Below are positions 35,056-45,988 of a DNA stretch of 64,000 nt, one piece after another. How positions within the stretch are numbered: the stretch's first letter is position 1; each line of letters starts with the position of its first letter. The DNA comes from Cristatella mucedo (Eukaryota; Bryozoa; Phylactolaemata; Cristatellidae), in assembly GCA_009760855.2 (NCBI GenBank), contig WPIO01000013.1, forward strand, positions 3,698,501 to 3,762,500, given 5' to 3'. Below the pieces are notes generated by a model, which saw nothing but the letters and a program-made list of their open reading frames with translations, made no database searches and was not told where the DNA came from. Position numbers and translations under genes: made by a program.

Positions 35056-36060
35056 CACTGTGATGGAGGAAGGCCCGCTCCATTAGTCGAACGCTGCAAG
35101 ACAGCGGCAGCTGCACTAGAACTCGCGACGCGATGCGATGCAGCGGAACTCGGATAGGAGGGAGGGGAATGGGGAGGGGGGGAGTAATTCACCGGTCCAA
35201 CGAATAACGGACTGAGAGCGAGTCGCAAACAAAGCAGACGCGAAGCGCTCGGATTTTGAGCGAGACGCGTCGCTGCTGCTGCTGCTGCTGCCACCGCCGG
35301 CAAAGCCCGGTCGATGTTCGCGAGAGCCGGACTGGTGCGCGCGACGCACGCGCACAGTGCGGCGGCGGCGCACGCGCACAGCAGGACGAGGCGGGTCTCT
35401 CGCCGCGGGGCAGCAATTCGACGACAGGACGACCGAAAGAAGAAGATGCGCACGATCGCCGCCGCCGCCGCCGGCGGCCGCGGCGATCGGAGGCGGCGCG
35501 GCCGATTGGCTCAGGCATCGCCGCGAGCCGCGCCGATGCCAGCTCGGCTCCGCTCGAGCGCGGCCCGGCTCCGCTCCGGTAATGCTCGCCGATAAGTGCA
35601 ACGCGCAGAGGGCGGCGAGAGGACAGCGAGCCCGTGCGCGACCGCTGGCGGGCTCAGTACGGGCTCTCCGACGCGTCCGTCGGCGAGCCCTGCATGCCCC
35701 CGTGCGATAAGCGGGGCTCGAGCCACGAACGCTCGCGCGCGCGGGAAGCGAGGCGGCGGAGCGAGCTGGCGCGCGCTGTAGCGAGCGGGGAGGGAATCGA
35801 GGAATCGAGGACGTAAACAATGTCGAGGTCGTCTTTGGCTGTACGTTGGCATTGGGCAGCGCCAATCCGTCGAGTACCTTCGGGTTTCGGGTTCGCGAGC
35901 GGGCATCTCCCACAGTGCAAGTGTATCGAATGGTTCAGCGATCGGGTGGCCTGCTACTCGTGCAAGACGGCGGCGAGGGGCCGGGAAACGGCAGAACGCA
36001 GAACGCCATACGAGAATCTTGGGTACTGGGCTAGTGTTTTCAAAAGAACAAAAGAGAGCA
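35056..36060. other. CpG island, no gene recognised
   Basis: High CpG density with (GCT)n near 35273 and many overlapping frames. No domain identified; a promoter or first exon is possible. Confidence 0.45.
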
Positions 36061-36234
<174 letters not shown>

Positions 36235-37410
36235 GGGTGGACAGACAGGAGAAATAATCGCTTCTACTTACGGCGGTAAAGGCTGCGTTGAACGGCAAGC
36301 GTCGAGATAGCCCGGCGGCGGCAGAAGTGCTCGGATTAATTCGACGCGTACCGCGGCAGCTGCGCTGCTAGCAGTTCAGCCGGCGAAGGGAACGCGAGGA
36401 AGGGAGCTTAGAGTCGTAAGGACGAAGCGGCAAGGGCAACCTCGTCGCAGCCGGCATTATTAAATGCTCATCGTTTGTCAGGGGCGCGCAGCTCCGTCGC
36501 CGCCGCCGCCGCCACAGTCAGAGCCGCCGCCGGCGACCCGCCCCCTGATGCACAGTGCACGTGACTCCGTGCCGCCGCCTCCGCGCACCGCTCTCGACGG
36601 GCTGCGCCCGAAGCGAGCGATCGCGCGAGCTCGGGTCAGGCGACAGGAGAGCGCGCCGCAGCGCGGGTGCTGCGCGATGCCGTGCGAAGGAGCGGAAAAC
36701 GGTCCGCACCGGCGCCTCCGACGCGCCGAGCCGCGCACCGAAGCGGCCCGACCACGAGACGCCTGTCGGTCTTCCGCGCAGTTCCCTGCCTCCTGTCCGG
36801 GCGTTCGCCTCGATCTGAGCGAGAGCAGACGCGTCCGCCGGCAGAGGCCCAGTCGAGCTGCGCCGGACGATGACGAAGACGCCCGGGATACACGGTCGCT
36901 CGCATGCCGCGGGGTGCACGCGGTGGCGTCGCGCTCTAGCCGCCTCTAGGGCCGCCGCGCGAGCGCAGCACTGACAGCGACGGTTGCAGAAGACTACGCG
37001 CGACAGAATACCAGCCTTGAACCTTACGTCGCGGATCGCGCCATCACAGGCAGCGCACCTGCGATAGCGCAGACACGCCAACGGCGACCGGAGCCCGGAG
37101 CTCGGCACCAATATAAAGCTCGCTTCACCTTCACGTAACTCTACCCGTAGAGCTGAGAAGTCAGCCGCGGAGGGTTACGCGTGTCCAGCCACGTGGAGTT
37201 TCGTTCCCTTATCGCCATCGCAGAAAACGAGATCTCGGCTGCTAAACAAGTGGGTTGAACAACAAGTGGGTGGATCTTCAGATGTGTTATCGCCAACGGG
37301 TATGCATCTTTTAGATTGAGCTGCAAGTTTGGTCCTCACCTAATCAGGCTCAAGAACATTTCGCTCGATAGGCGTGACGCCCGAACACTCGGAGATTAGA
37401 AGAAAAAAAA
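36235..37410. other. CpG island with TATA-like site, no gene recognised
   Basis: CpG-rich to about 37100. ATATAAAG at 37111-37118 on the plus strand is a possible TATA box, but nothing recognisable as a gene follows. Contains the partner (36978-37040) of the segment at 34682. Confidence 0.4.
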
Positions 37411-37415
37411 AAGTT

Positions 37416-37640
37416 GCACTCCAGCCCAGGTCTCGAGTGGCGTTTCAGCAGGCACTCCCTTGTGAGTTCAGCGGCTTTTAAGGTAAACAGCAATCGCTAC
37501 AGCCTCGGGCCAAAATTGCAGGTGAAAACTTGAAATGTGCGGCACCGATCTAGCCATTTCGTGAACGATCTGATTAATGCACTCTGCGACGTCACTCTCC
37601 TGCGGCGTGTAGGATGCTGTCGGGTGATGAACGACACCTC
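37416..37640 (-). pseudogene. Ty1/copia-type integrase fragment
   Basis: Minus frame reads ASYTPQESDVAECINQIVHE, then MARSVPHISSFHLQFWPEAV, AIAVYLKSR, an in-frame TGA, and THKGVPAETPLETWAGVQ. This parallels the end of the copia integrase core (consensus idea YTPQQNGVAER...ARxM...PxxFWAEAVxxAxYxxNR...TPxExW). It is a short piece of a pol polyprotein of an LTR retrotransposon with a nonsense codon and without LTRs, protease or RT nearby, so non-functional. An 18-bp array abuts its upstream side. The family call is made from motif order, without alignment. Confidence 0.8.
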
Positions 37641-37647
37641 GATCGGC

Positions 37648-37719
37648 GCCGATCAGCTGATCAGCGCCGATCAGCTGATCAGCGCCGATCAGCTGATCAG
37701 CGAAGATCAGCTGATCAGC
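37648..37719. repeat. Four 18-bp repeats, each self-palindromic
   Basis: Unit GCCGATCAGCTGATCAGC; the fourth starts GAA. Each contains TGATCAGCTGATCA-type dyad symmetry. 18 bp keeps frame (ADQLIS/ADQLIG on either strand). Confidence 0.95.
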
Positions 37720-37758
37720 GCAGACTGCCTCGAGCAGTTCTCCGTCGCCGATATCTAT

Positions 37759-37796
37759 GCGGCGCTCCGACTTCTTCGAAGAAGTCGGAGCGCCGC
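37759..37796. repeat. Perfect spacer-free 38-bp palindrome
   Basis: Centre TTCGAA at 37777/37778; left arm GCGGCGCTCCGACTTCTTC. Confidence 0.95.
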
Positions 37797-37955
37797 CTGC
37801 TGTTGCGTAAATGCGCCTCGGAGTCCTCAACCTGAATCTCTATCGGCTCCGGCTCCGGCTCGAATGCGAATGCGGCAGCCGCAAAGGCGACTCGGCCGCC
37901 GATTCGGAGCTGCCAGCTTTAAAGTTATCAGCTTCTCTCTTTCGCTTGAAACATT

Positions 37956-38040
37956 GAATGTAAAGCGCCTAGAGAGAGATTAAGTTCTCTGAGGGCGCTT
38001 TATCAGGTGAATTATTATTATTATTATTATTATTGTTATT
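37956..38040 (+). mobile_element. Solo L2-B tail
   Basis: AATGTAAAGCGCCTAGAGAG, GTTCTCTGAGGGCGCTTTAT, then (ATT)n. The LINE body is absent; the sequence upstream is unrelated CpG-rich DNA. Confidence 0.85.
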
Positions 38041-38286
38041 GAGCGACCTTACAGCCCGCCTTGGGCTGGCGGTCTACCGCGGTGAACTCTGGCCTCTCCG
38101 TCAATAATACCGAGCAGCATGAGCGGTCGCGCCTTTTTGTCAGGTCTTTGATCGGCGTCTACCGCGACGAGAGCCGCTTTTCCATTGTAGCGGTCATCGG
38201 GGGATAGGCACTTGCAGCCTCCTTTTCAGCCGCTGATGGAAAAAGCCTGCTGCTCTGCACAAAGCCAATAATCGCGAGATCTCGCT
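38041..38286. other. Unassigned, left flank of duplicated segment
   Basis: GC-rich; shared with no other part of the window. A 98-codon minus frame crosses into the duplicated block but has no recognised domain. Confidence 0.4.
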
Positions 38287-39050
38287 CATTTCCCTCGCTT
38301 CTAGCGCCATCGTCAGACGTTACCAGGACCGTGGCGGCGAATTTAGCAAGCAGGACAGGGACATTCACTCCCGTCGCAGGCAACTGGTCTGAAAGCGCCT
38401 TCACCCAAATTTTAGGAAATCCATGACGTGGCGAGATCTCGCGAACTTTCCCCACTTCCCTCGGTTATCCGAAGCTGCGAAAACAAGCTGTCGGTGCAGG
38501 AAGAGCCTGATTGGTCGGGCTTGTCGTAGCGCGCGTCTTTGATTCTAGCTTTTTCCAAGAATCATAAGAGCGAGACACGCTGTGGCTAAGCCAGATCTCT
38601 CACCAATTCCGCGTCGGATAGCGCCAGCTCCTCAAGCGAGGCGAGGCTTTCGACGAGCGCCCGTCTAAGCACCGCTGCGCTTTTCCGATCGCCCCAATGC
38701 CGGCCAACATCGCTCTTAATATTAATAATAATAATAATGCACTTGATAAAGCACCCTCAGAGAACTCAATCTCTTTCTAGGTGAGCCTGAATGCAGCAGA
38801 GTGGTTAGCCGAGGGGCGTCCGTCCCAAGGGGCGTCCGCTTGCATGGCTCGCATTGTGTAGTTCATCCTAGCCGTGGCCGAGAGTCGCCAGTCAGCGCGA
38901 CCTCAGCTACGCCTATTTAGACAAGCAAGCGTCGAGGTAAACCAAACTGCGAGCGCGAGCTCCAACCGAGCGAGCGAGCCATTCAGTGCGGCGTCAACTC
39001 CAGTGGCCCCACCGTCATCAATCAGCCGCTTCGAGCTGCCGCGTCATAAT
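38287..39050. repeat. Recent segmental duplication, copy 1 (blocks X and Y)
   Basis: Block X (38287-38719) is about 99% identical by eye to 41738-42169. Block Y (38782-39050) is about 98% identical to 42821-43088. Between them here is only a 60-bp L2-B tail remnant (38720-38781), whereas copy 2 holds about 650 bp there. Minus frames in X (KSAAVLRRALVESLASLEEL in copy 2; KALSDQLPATGVNVPVLLAK in both) are shared but not recognised. It may be duplicated host sequence or part of an unknown mobile element. Confidence 0.88.
38720..38781 (-). mobile_element. L2-B tail remnant between X and Y
   Basis: (TAA)n, GCACTTGATAAAGCACCCTC (CACC variant shared with copy 2), CTCTTTCTAGG, then an abrupt switch to block Y at GG. 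Confidence 0.85.
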
Positions 39051-39119
39051 GATGAAGCTTCGTCGCTGCGTCGCTCGCGCACTTTGAGGCGTCTGCTTTG
39101 CCGGCGGCTCATCGACTGG

Positions 39120-39123
39120 CGTA

Positions 39124-39178
<55 letters not shown>

Positions 39179-39179
39179 G
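39120..39179. repeat. (GGC)n trinucleotide repeat
   Basis: About 18 uninterrupted GGC units. Confidence 0.95.
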
Positions 39180-40285
39180 CTCAGAGAGCCGGGGCGACGC
39201 GATAGCTAGACAGTCGGGGCGATAGAGGTCGGCGGCGGCCGACGACTTCGACGGTGGCCGCGCGGCGGCGTCGTCGCGGCCGCCGCTCGTTTTCCCCGCT
39301 TCCCAGCCGAAGCTGCGGGGCTGCGGGCGAGCTGGAAGTGAATCCGGCGTAAACAGCGCGCGCGCGCATGCGCGCGCGCTTGGAAAACCAATAAGTGAAT
39401 GCCGCCGCCTCCATAAATGCCAGCGAGAAGTGTCCCGCTCCGGGTCCATAGATCCTAAATGGCGGCTACTTAAAGGCATTTCGCACGGGTCAGGCCCAGT
39501 ACTGCTTGTAATTGGATCAGGTCAAGGACATTGCCGTGTTCGCGGACTCCGTTCGCGTGGCGAGTGGCTGCCCTCACGCTGTGGCAAATGCGACGTGCAA
39601 CTTGAGCAGCACGAAAAGCCACTGCAGCGCTGCAAACGAGCACCGACGCTGCGTGCGCATTATGCGCTTATTTTCTCATCTGTCTATACCCGCGCATATG
39701 CCGCGACGGATGCCGCAAAGCGATAGCCTGGACCAATCGGTGCCTCCGCGGAGAGACGTGCCGGTCTGGGTCGCTGGCTCGCAGCTGCAATGGCCCGGCG
39801 GCCTGGTACGCTGGCCACCCTCGAAGCACTGCCAGTCGAAATCGAAATGCAGGGATCGCACTCGCCTCGTTTTGGAGCTGGTGGCTTCAGCTACTGATGT
39901 CAGCAGGACGCGCCCGTTTTTCCCTATCAGCTCAGCGATCTCCCTTTGCCGCGCTTAGCCCTACTTTAATCCGGCTCATGCGGCAGCCATCAATCATCCA
40001 TTTATCTCGCTCGGGACGACTGAAGTAGAAAGTATCGGAGGTACTATGGCCGTACTATAGACGAGCCAATCACGCAACGGAGGAGAAACAGCCGGAAGCC
40101 ACGGGAAAAGTACGCAGACAGGCAGGACTCGCTAGCACGGAGCGTTACAGCGTCACGCAACGGGCTGAGTGGGGTGAGGGGCTGCAAGGGGGGCGGGGAG
40201 AGGCCGAAGACCTCTTTTCTCTACCTCCAGAATCAAAGGGCCTGCAGATCGTTGCACCAACCATGAGACTCGAGACGAGAGGTTT
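39180..40285. other. CpG-rich, no gene recognised
   Basis: Contains a 24-bp alternating purine-pyrimidine CG tract at 39356-39379. Frames here lack domains. Confidence 0.45.
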
Positions 40286-41424
40286 TATAATAATAATAAT
40301 GATAAACCTAATGGTACACTTAATATGGCATGCTCAGAAAAATCAATCTCTTTCTATGCACTTCGCATTTGTTGCAGGAGAAGCGCGATCGAATGGTTAG
40401 TGGTAGCATGCTCAATAAACAACAAGAATAGCATGGTAAGTGGTGAAATGAGCAGGGTCAGTACGCCAGTATGGGTAGTGGCAGCTTGCACAGTGTCAGC
40501 ATGCATAAGCACATAAAGGTCGAATCCCATAGACCCACTAAATGCTGAGATAAGTAGATGCATTTTAGTTTCTTTTTAAATGTAGTTAAGTCAGGAGATG
40601 TCGTGAAGCAAGTCGGGAGTGAGTTCCAGGCTTTGGGAGCGTACGAACTTAAGGCACGGTCTCCAAAGGATTTGAGGTTTGTACAAAGTATAGGTAAACA
40701 GATAGATTTTGAAAAGTAGGTGGTACGATGCTTAGTATGGTGAGGCAGTATATCTGATAGGTAGGCTAGAGCCAAAGAATGAAGGGACCTGAAAGTGAGC
40801 GACAAAACCTTGAAGTCGATGCATTGCTTGACTGGCAGGCAGAGCAGGTCGGCGAGAAGTGATGTGCTGTGGCAACTACAATGCTCACGACAGACAGCCT
40901 AGCTGCAGAGTTTGCAACAGCTGTGAGCACCTGATTGCACAGGCTGGTAGACCAGCAAGCAGCGAGTTACAGAAGTCAAGACGGGATGTCACAAATGCAT
41001 AGACCAATATAGATGTGGTATTTCTGTCGAAACAAGCCCAAATTTTAGCAATGTTATGAAGCTGAAAGTAGGCACACCTGACTGTGGAGCTGACGTGGTA
41101 GTCTAATAAAAGGCCACTTTGGAACATAACGCCTAGGTTTGGTGCAGATTCAACAGGAGACATGCTGGCAGAGCCGATTGGGATTGTTAAAATTTCCAAT
41201 TTCGGAATCACACTCGGTTTGCCTATGATTAGTAAGTTGGTTTTATCATCATTCAATAAAAGAAAATTTGCTGCCATCCATGTGCGGATGTCATCAATAC
41301 ATGCAGCAAGGGAGTTGAGAGAATTCGACGTGCTTGGCGGCTGGGAGGAATCAAAGCAAAGGTACAGCTGTGAGTCATTTGCATATAAGTGAAAGCTTAC
41401 ATTGTCCCTGGCAGTCACGTCCGT
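40286..41424 (-). mobile_element. L2-B LINE, 3' half with mutated YADD
   Basis: (TAA)n tail, 3' UTR, C-terminal block (LNSLPTCFTTSPDLTTF-like, 40458-40805) and RT portion (40885-41418). The RT catalytic motif reads YANDSQLYLCF, so the first catalytic aspartate of YADD is Asn. Followed by NSLNSLAACIDDIRTWMAAN and FVTSRLDFCNSLLAGLPACA. 5' truncated where it meets a plus-strand L2-A. Confidence 0.9.
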
Positions 41425-41724
41425 ATCCTGGATGTCAAAAAACTTTCTGAAACTACATGACGAGAAAACCGAACTGCTGCTCTTAGGACGCCCTAAGCGT
41501 GTGGCTGGATTAAAAGGTTTTGCTCTTCTACTAGGTGATGCTGCTGTGCGACCCTCACCACGTGCTCGAAATTTAGGTGTCGTTTTTGACAGCTGCCTAA
41601 ATTTTAAAAGCTTCGTTCAGAAGACTGCTTCTACAGCTAGCCATCACGTCCGATCCCTATCCAAGATTAGGAGCTGACTTCCACAGTGACTTGCAAAAAA
41701 TTTAACTAGCTCCTTAGTTTTGTC
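41425..41724 (+). mobile_element. L2-A LINE, left part (interrupted by duplication copy 2)
   Basis: Frame SWMSKNFLKLHDEKTELLLL, GRPKRVAGLKGFALLLGDAA, VRPSPRARNLGVVFDSCLNF to RSLSKIRS. It preserves the L2-A sequence uninterrupted across the site where L2-B is inserted at 19 kb. It ends in GACTTGCAAAAAATTTAACT...TTTTGTC, which is repeated at 43287. Confidence 0.9.
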
Positions 41725-42169
41725 ATTCTTAGTTCTGCATTTCCCTCGCTTCTAGCGCCATCGTCAGACGTTACCAGGACCGTGGCGGCGAATTTAGCAA
41801 GCAGGACAGGGACATTCACTCCCGTCGCAGGCAACTGGTCTGAAAGCGCCTTCACCCGATTTTTAGGAAATCCATGACGTGGCGAGATCTCGCGAACTTT
41901 CCCCACTTCCCTCGGTTATCCGAAGCTGCGAAAACAAGCTGTCGGTGCAGGAAGAGCCTGATTGGTCGGGCTTGTCGTAGCGCGCGTCTTTGATTCTAGC
42001 TTTTTCCAAGAATCATAAGAGCGAGACACGCTGTGGCCAAGCCAGATCTCTCACCAATTCCGCGTCGGATAGCGCCAGCTCCTCAAGCGAGGCGAGGCTT
42101 TCGACGAGCGCCCGTCTAAGCACCGCTGCGCTTTTCCGATCGCCCCAATGCCAGCCGACATCGCTCTTA

Positions 42170-42660
42170 TAAGAATAATAATAATAATAATAATGCACTT
42201 GATAAAGCACCCTCAGAGAACTCAATCTTTTTCTGGGCGCTTCACATTTGCTGCAAAGGAAACACGATCGGATGGTTAGCGGTGTCATGGTCGATAAACA
42301 GCATGAATAACACGGTTAGGGGGCCATGCACAGGGTCATCATGCAAGTGTGGTTAGCGGCAGCATGCACAGTGTCAGCGCGCACAAGCACATAAAGGACG
42401 AGTCACAGGGACCCACTAAATGCTGTCATAAATAGGTGCGTTTTAAATTTCTTTTTCAATGCCAAGTCAGCGTGCGTTGACTCGTGTCAGGAGTGAGTTC
42501 CAGGCTTTTAGAGCAACCGAGCTATATGCACGGTCTCCGAAGGATTTGAGGTTCGTACGAGGTCTGGGTAAACAGCTAGACTCGGAAAAGCGGGTGGGAC
42601 TATGCTGAGCCTGGTGGTGGGGGGTAGATCTGATAGGTAGGCTGGAGTCGGAGAATTCTG
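42170..42660 (-). mobile_element. L2-B 3' part inside copy 2
   Basis: (TAA)n, GCACTTGATAAAGCACCCTC, 3' UTR and C-terminal region (frame includes FSESSCLPRPRTNLKSFGDR). Truncated at 42660. Closely related to the copy at 47.4 kb. Confidence 0.88.
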
Positions 42661-42683
42661 AATCAATCAAAACGCACAGCTTA

Positions 42684-42784
42684 TGTCGTTTCGCAACAAA
42701 TGTAAAGCGCCTAGAAAGAGATTGAGTTATCTGAGGGCGCTTTATCAAGTGTGTTACTATTATTATTATTATTATTATTATAAC
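42684..42784 (+). mobile_element. Solo L2-B tail
   Basis: CAACAAATGTAAAGCGCCTA, GAGTTATCTGAGGGCGCTTT, then (ATT)n. Opposite in orientation to the adjacent L2-B. Confidence 0.85.
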
Positions 42785-43286
42785 CAGTAGCGTGGATCGA
42801 TTAGAAAACAAAGATGTTGGTGAGCCTGAATGCAGCAGAGTGGTTAGCCGAGGGGCGTCCCAAGGGGCGTCCGCTTGCATGGCTCGCATTGTGTAGTTCA
42901 TCCTAGCCGTGGCCGAGAGTCGCCAGTCAGCGAGACCTCAGCTACGCCTATTTAGACAAGCAAGCGTCGAGGTAAACCAAACTGCGAGCGCGAGCTCCAA
43001 CCGAGCGAGCGGGCCATTCAGTGCGGCGTCAACTCCAGTGGCCCCACCGTCATCATCAATCAGCCGCTTCGAGCTGCCGCGTCATAACCAGGCGCCGGTG
43101 CACCGCGGGCTCGCGGCGGCGGCGGCGGCGACGGCCGCCGCCGCAGCCGCCGCGAGCCGTGCGACTCGGTGCAGACTCGGGGCATCGGGCTTCGCTTTCA
43201 GAAGCAGCGAGCTGCACCCCGTGAAGTCTCGCGAGCTTCCGTGCGCCGCCCTCGTCAGGAGCCATCGCGTGGCCGACGGAGGAGGA

Positions 43287-43640
43287 GACTTGCAAAACAT
43301 TTAACTTTAGCTCCTCAGTTCTGTCTCGCCTTGATTATTTTAATTACCTTTTGGCTGGGCTACCAGTAAAAGCAACTAGGCCACCGCAGCTGGTTATGAA
43401 TATGGCTGCAAGGCTAGTTTTTAAGTCCCAGAGGTGTTGTCACGTATCTCCTTTGCTGAAAGAACTAGGATAGGTGCCGGTTGATCAACGGATTCTGAGC
43501 AAAGTTCTTACACGTTCTTACGCTGACCCATACGGCCCGCTGACCCACTAGGCCCGCCACGGCTTGGTTCCTCCATACCTAGCTGAAATGATGCCACACT
43601 TTCAGCCTAGTGGGATTTCCATCAGCATTTCAGCCTAGTG
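43287..43640 (+). mobile_element. L2-A LINE, right part
   Basis: Resumes with the duplicated GACTTGCAAAACATTTAACT, then CTCGCCTTGATTATTTTAAT (SRLDYFNYLLAGLPVKATR) and RLVFKSQRCCHVSPLLKELG, to TTTCAGCCTAGTGGGATTTC, which is itself duplicated locally at about 43600-43650. It is the collinear continuation of 41425-41724. Confidence 0.85.
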
Positions 43641-43674
43641 GGATTTCCATCCCACTAGGGGATGGAAGCCCCTG

Positions 43675-45480
43675 GAATCTTGTCTATCCTGTTGACAAAG
43701 AAGCTAGAGAAGCGATCAGCTAGGTCATCACGTGGATCATCTAGGTAAAGAGCTAACCTAGCGGTTCAGGAGATGGTTGATCCTCGCCATCAGCATATTT
43801 TGAGTATGAATGTGTGTTTCAACAATGCTTTGATGGAAGCTAGACTTGGCCTTTGCTAGAATTGATTGGTACGATCTATAGTAGTCCTCACTTGCCTGTC
43901 GATACAGTCACTCCTGATCTTTTGTATGCATTTTAAGCTTGTGCTTAGTAGACCGAGCTAGTTTAATGTCTGTGGTAAACCATAGGCCGTCTGAGCAAGG
44001 GTGCACAGTGCGCTTAGGCAGAGATGCGAACTCTTAGAGAATGTCAGCTAGTGTCGTGTTGTAGCAATGATGACAGGTCTGAAGGAGGACTGAGCAGCAG
44101 AAGCTAAGTAGATATTCTCGCACGGACAGCATCGATGTCAAGGGTCTTGAGGTTTCGCGATTCCAAGATGATTCTAGACGAGGAGGTGGAGGCACACATT
44201 GCAGACTGAATGAGATCTGCATGTGGTCAGATAAGCTGGATTTGGAGATAATTGATGAGGACAAGACCAAATGCAGCTGTATGAGATAACTTGGTCGCGT
44301 GTGTGACCCTTGATGTGAGTGAGAGGCGATGCACATGCGGCACAAGAGGGAAAACGCCAGTCAGCGCTCGAAATTCAGCGTTGAAGGCGCGAGATAAGTT
44401 ATCAGAATGAATATGGAAATCGCCCATAATGAGGAAATATCAGTTTCTTGCACACAAAATTGAAATGAGATCGGAGAAATATGAGATAACGGAGAACTTG
44501 GTACCGGGTGGGCGATAGACTACTGCCACAATCGGTAGCTCGTTGTCGGGGGAAATTAAGACAATGGATTCGAAAGACTACTTCGATGGTATTGCAAACG
44601 GCTTGAAGTCGAAGTTCGAGTGTGTAATAGTTGTGACTCCGCCTCCAGTTTTGATTGATCTAGGAGTATGAAAGAAAAAAATCAGTCGGGGTTGCGCCTT
44701 TAATTCCCCAGAAGTTTATCGATTTTAGCCAAGTTTCAGTCAAGGTGAGCAGGTCGAGACCTTTTACAGAAGCAAGGTCGCTTATTACTAGGGATTTATT
44801 GCACGTTGAGCGAGGATTCCAAAGACAAGCGTTGAGTTGGGCCGTCGGAGTTATAACAAGCCTGATGACCACTAAGTTGGTTAGAGAGATTCACAGTAAC
44901 TCTTGAGGGGACGAACGCGTTGAGCGGTTCGAGACAATGCTGGGAATACCAGACGAGCGGGTACTCAGCTCGCCGCTCGCGCGACGCCAGCGTGGACGCC
45001 GCTCCCGCCAAACGAGCGGCGTCCAAGCCGGCGGCCCCGGCCCGCGCCCCGGCGGCCATCGCTGCGGCGGCGGCGGCTCCGGGGCCGCGCTTTTCCTTCG
45101 CTATTGCATAATTCACGGACCTTAGCAACAGCAATAACCTCTAGGAATGCATTTGAACCAGGATAATGAAGCGATAACAGGTGCGCGCACGGTCATAACT
45201 AATATGCCGGCTACTTGCCTCCGGCGTATCTAACGCCTCCGCCGGCGTGGGCGACCCAGCAGTCCGAAGCAATGAGCGTTTAGATGTCCATAGGCACGTC
45301 CTTAATTGCGCAAAACGGTCAAATAACAATCGGATAAGCTTTAAGCAGGTCTTAGCTGCATCGGTTTCCGTATACGATGTTTGCAAGGAGTTCGGTTTTC
45401 GGAAGAGAATTCTGCAACGGACCGGAACGCGTGTATCGCGCTCGATGTCGGGAGGCGAGAATGACTTAAATGATCGATTT
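43675..45480 (-). mobile_element. L2-B-like LINE, 5' half (endonuclease and upstream)
   Basis: Linker (complement of ATCCTGTTGACAAAGAAGCT), endonuclease peptides GDFHIHSDNLSRAFNAEFRA and, near the domain start, SDLASVKGLDLLTLTETWLK (TETW motif of AP-endonucleases), then an upstream region similar to 16.2-16.65 kb (GTATCGG-type block; TSYTETDAAKT against TSYTETDTAKT). A CpG-rich stretch at 44950-45095 interrupts the similarity. RT half missing. Multiple stops. Confidence 0.78.
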
Positions 45481-45499
45481 AAATCTCCGATGTGTCCTA

Positions 45500-45790
45500 A
45501 ATTAATGGTTTAAATGTCTTTCGAGGGAACATGCAATCAGGGGAGGAACGAGCGACAACGGTCACTGCACCACCAACTTTTAGTGACCTTGAGGTAAGAT
45601 GGATAGAATGAAAAGAGGGTGGGAAAGGCCGGGAAATGGCTGGACAGTCACACGATTTCAGCCCGGTCTTGATCACGGCAAACAGGTCAAGGGCGTTGTC
45701 AAGAATCTTGTCACTTTAAAAGTTGCAGACGGCGTTATATTCGGCCCGATGACCGCTAAGTCGGGGTGATTGACTGCACTGCTGGAGGGA
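45500..45790 (-). mobile_element. LINE endonuclease-region fragment, distinct subfamily
   Basis: GCGACAACGGTCACTGCACC, GGCAAACAGGTCAAGGGCG and GGCCCGATGACCGCTAAGTC parallel the same positions of the 15.8- and 44.6-kb copies (CGACAATGACGACTCCCCCA; GGTCGAGACC) at lower similarity. Confidence 0.5.
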
Positions 45791-45988
45791 GAGCACGCCG
45801 GCGGCTCGTGCAGCCACCGAGGATCTACGCAATGAGTCTACTACTGCGGCGCACAAGTGAGGCTGTTCGTCTGTGATGGTGCAGGTACAACGGGGGTATG
45901 GTCATTTCCCTCTGGACGTGTCCTCCCGGAAATTTCCCCCGGACATTCCCCCCTGGGGTAGGACATTTCCCACCCAACCCCGCGTATA

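Larger units (their letters stand above)
41725..43286. repeat. Segmental duplication copy 2, sitting inside L2-A
   Basis: Contains X' (41738-42169), an L2-B fragment (42170-42660), an opposite L2-B tail (42684-42784), Y' (42821-43088) and about 200 bp of CGG-rich DNA not shared with copy 1. It is bounded by direct repeats of LINE sequence at 41688-41724 and 43287-43325 (37-39 bp, about 90% identical), like a long target-site duplication. Confidence 0.8.

Noticed and set aside
35116-35913. 265-codon minus frame
   Set aside because: CpG island composition, no recognised domain, overlaps other equally long frames.
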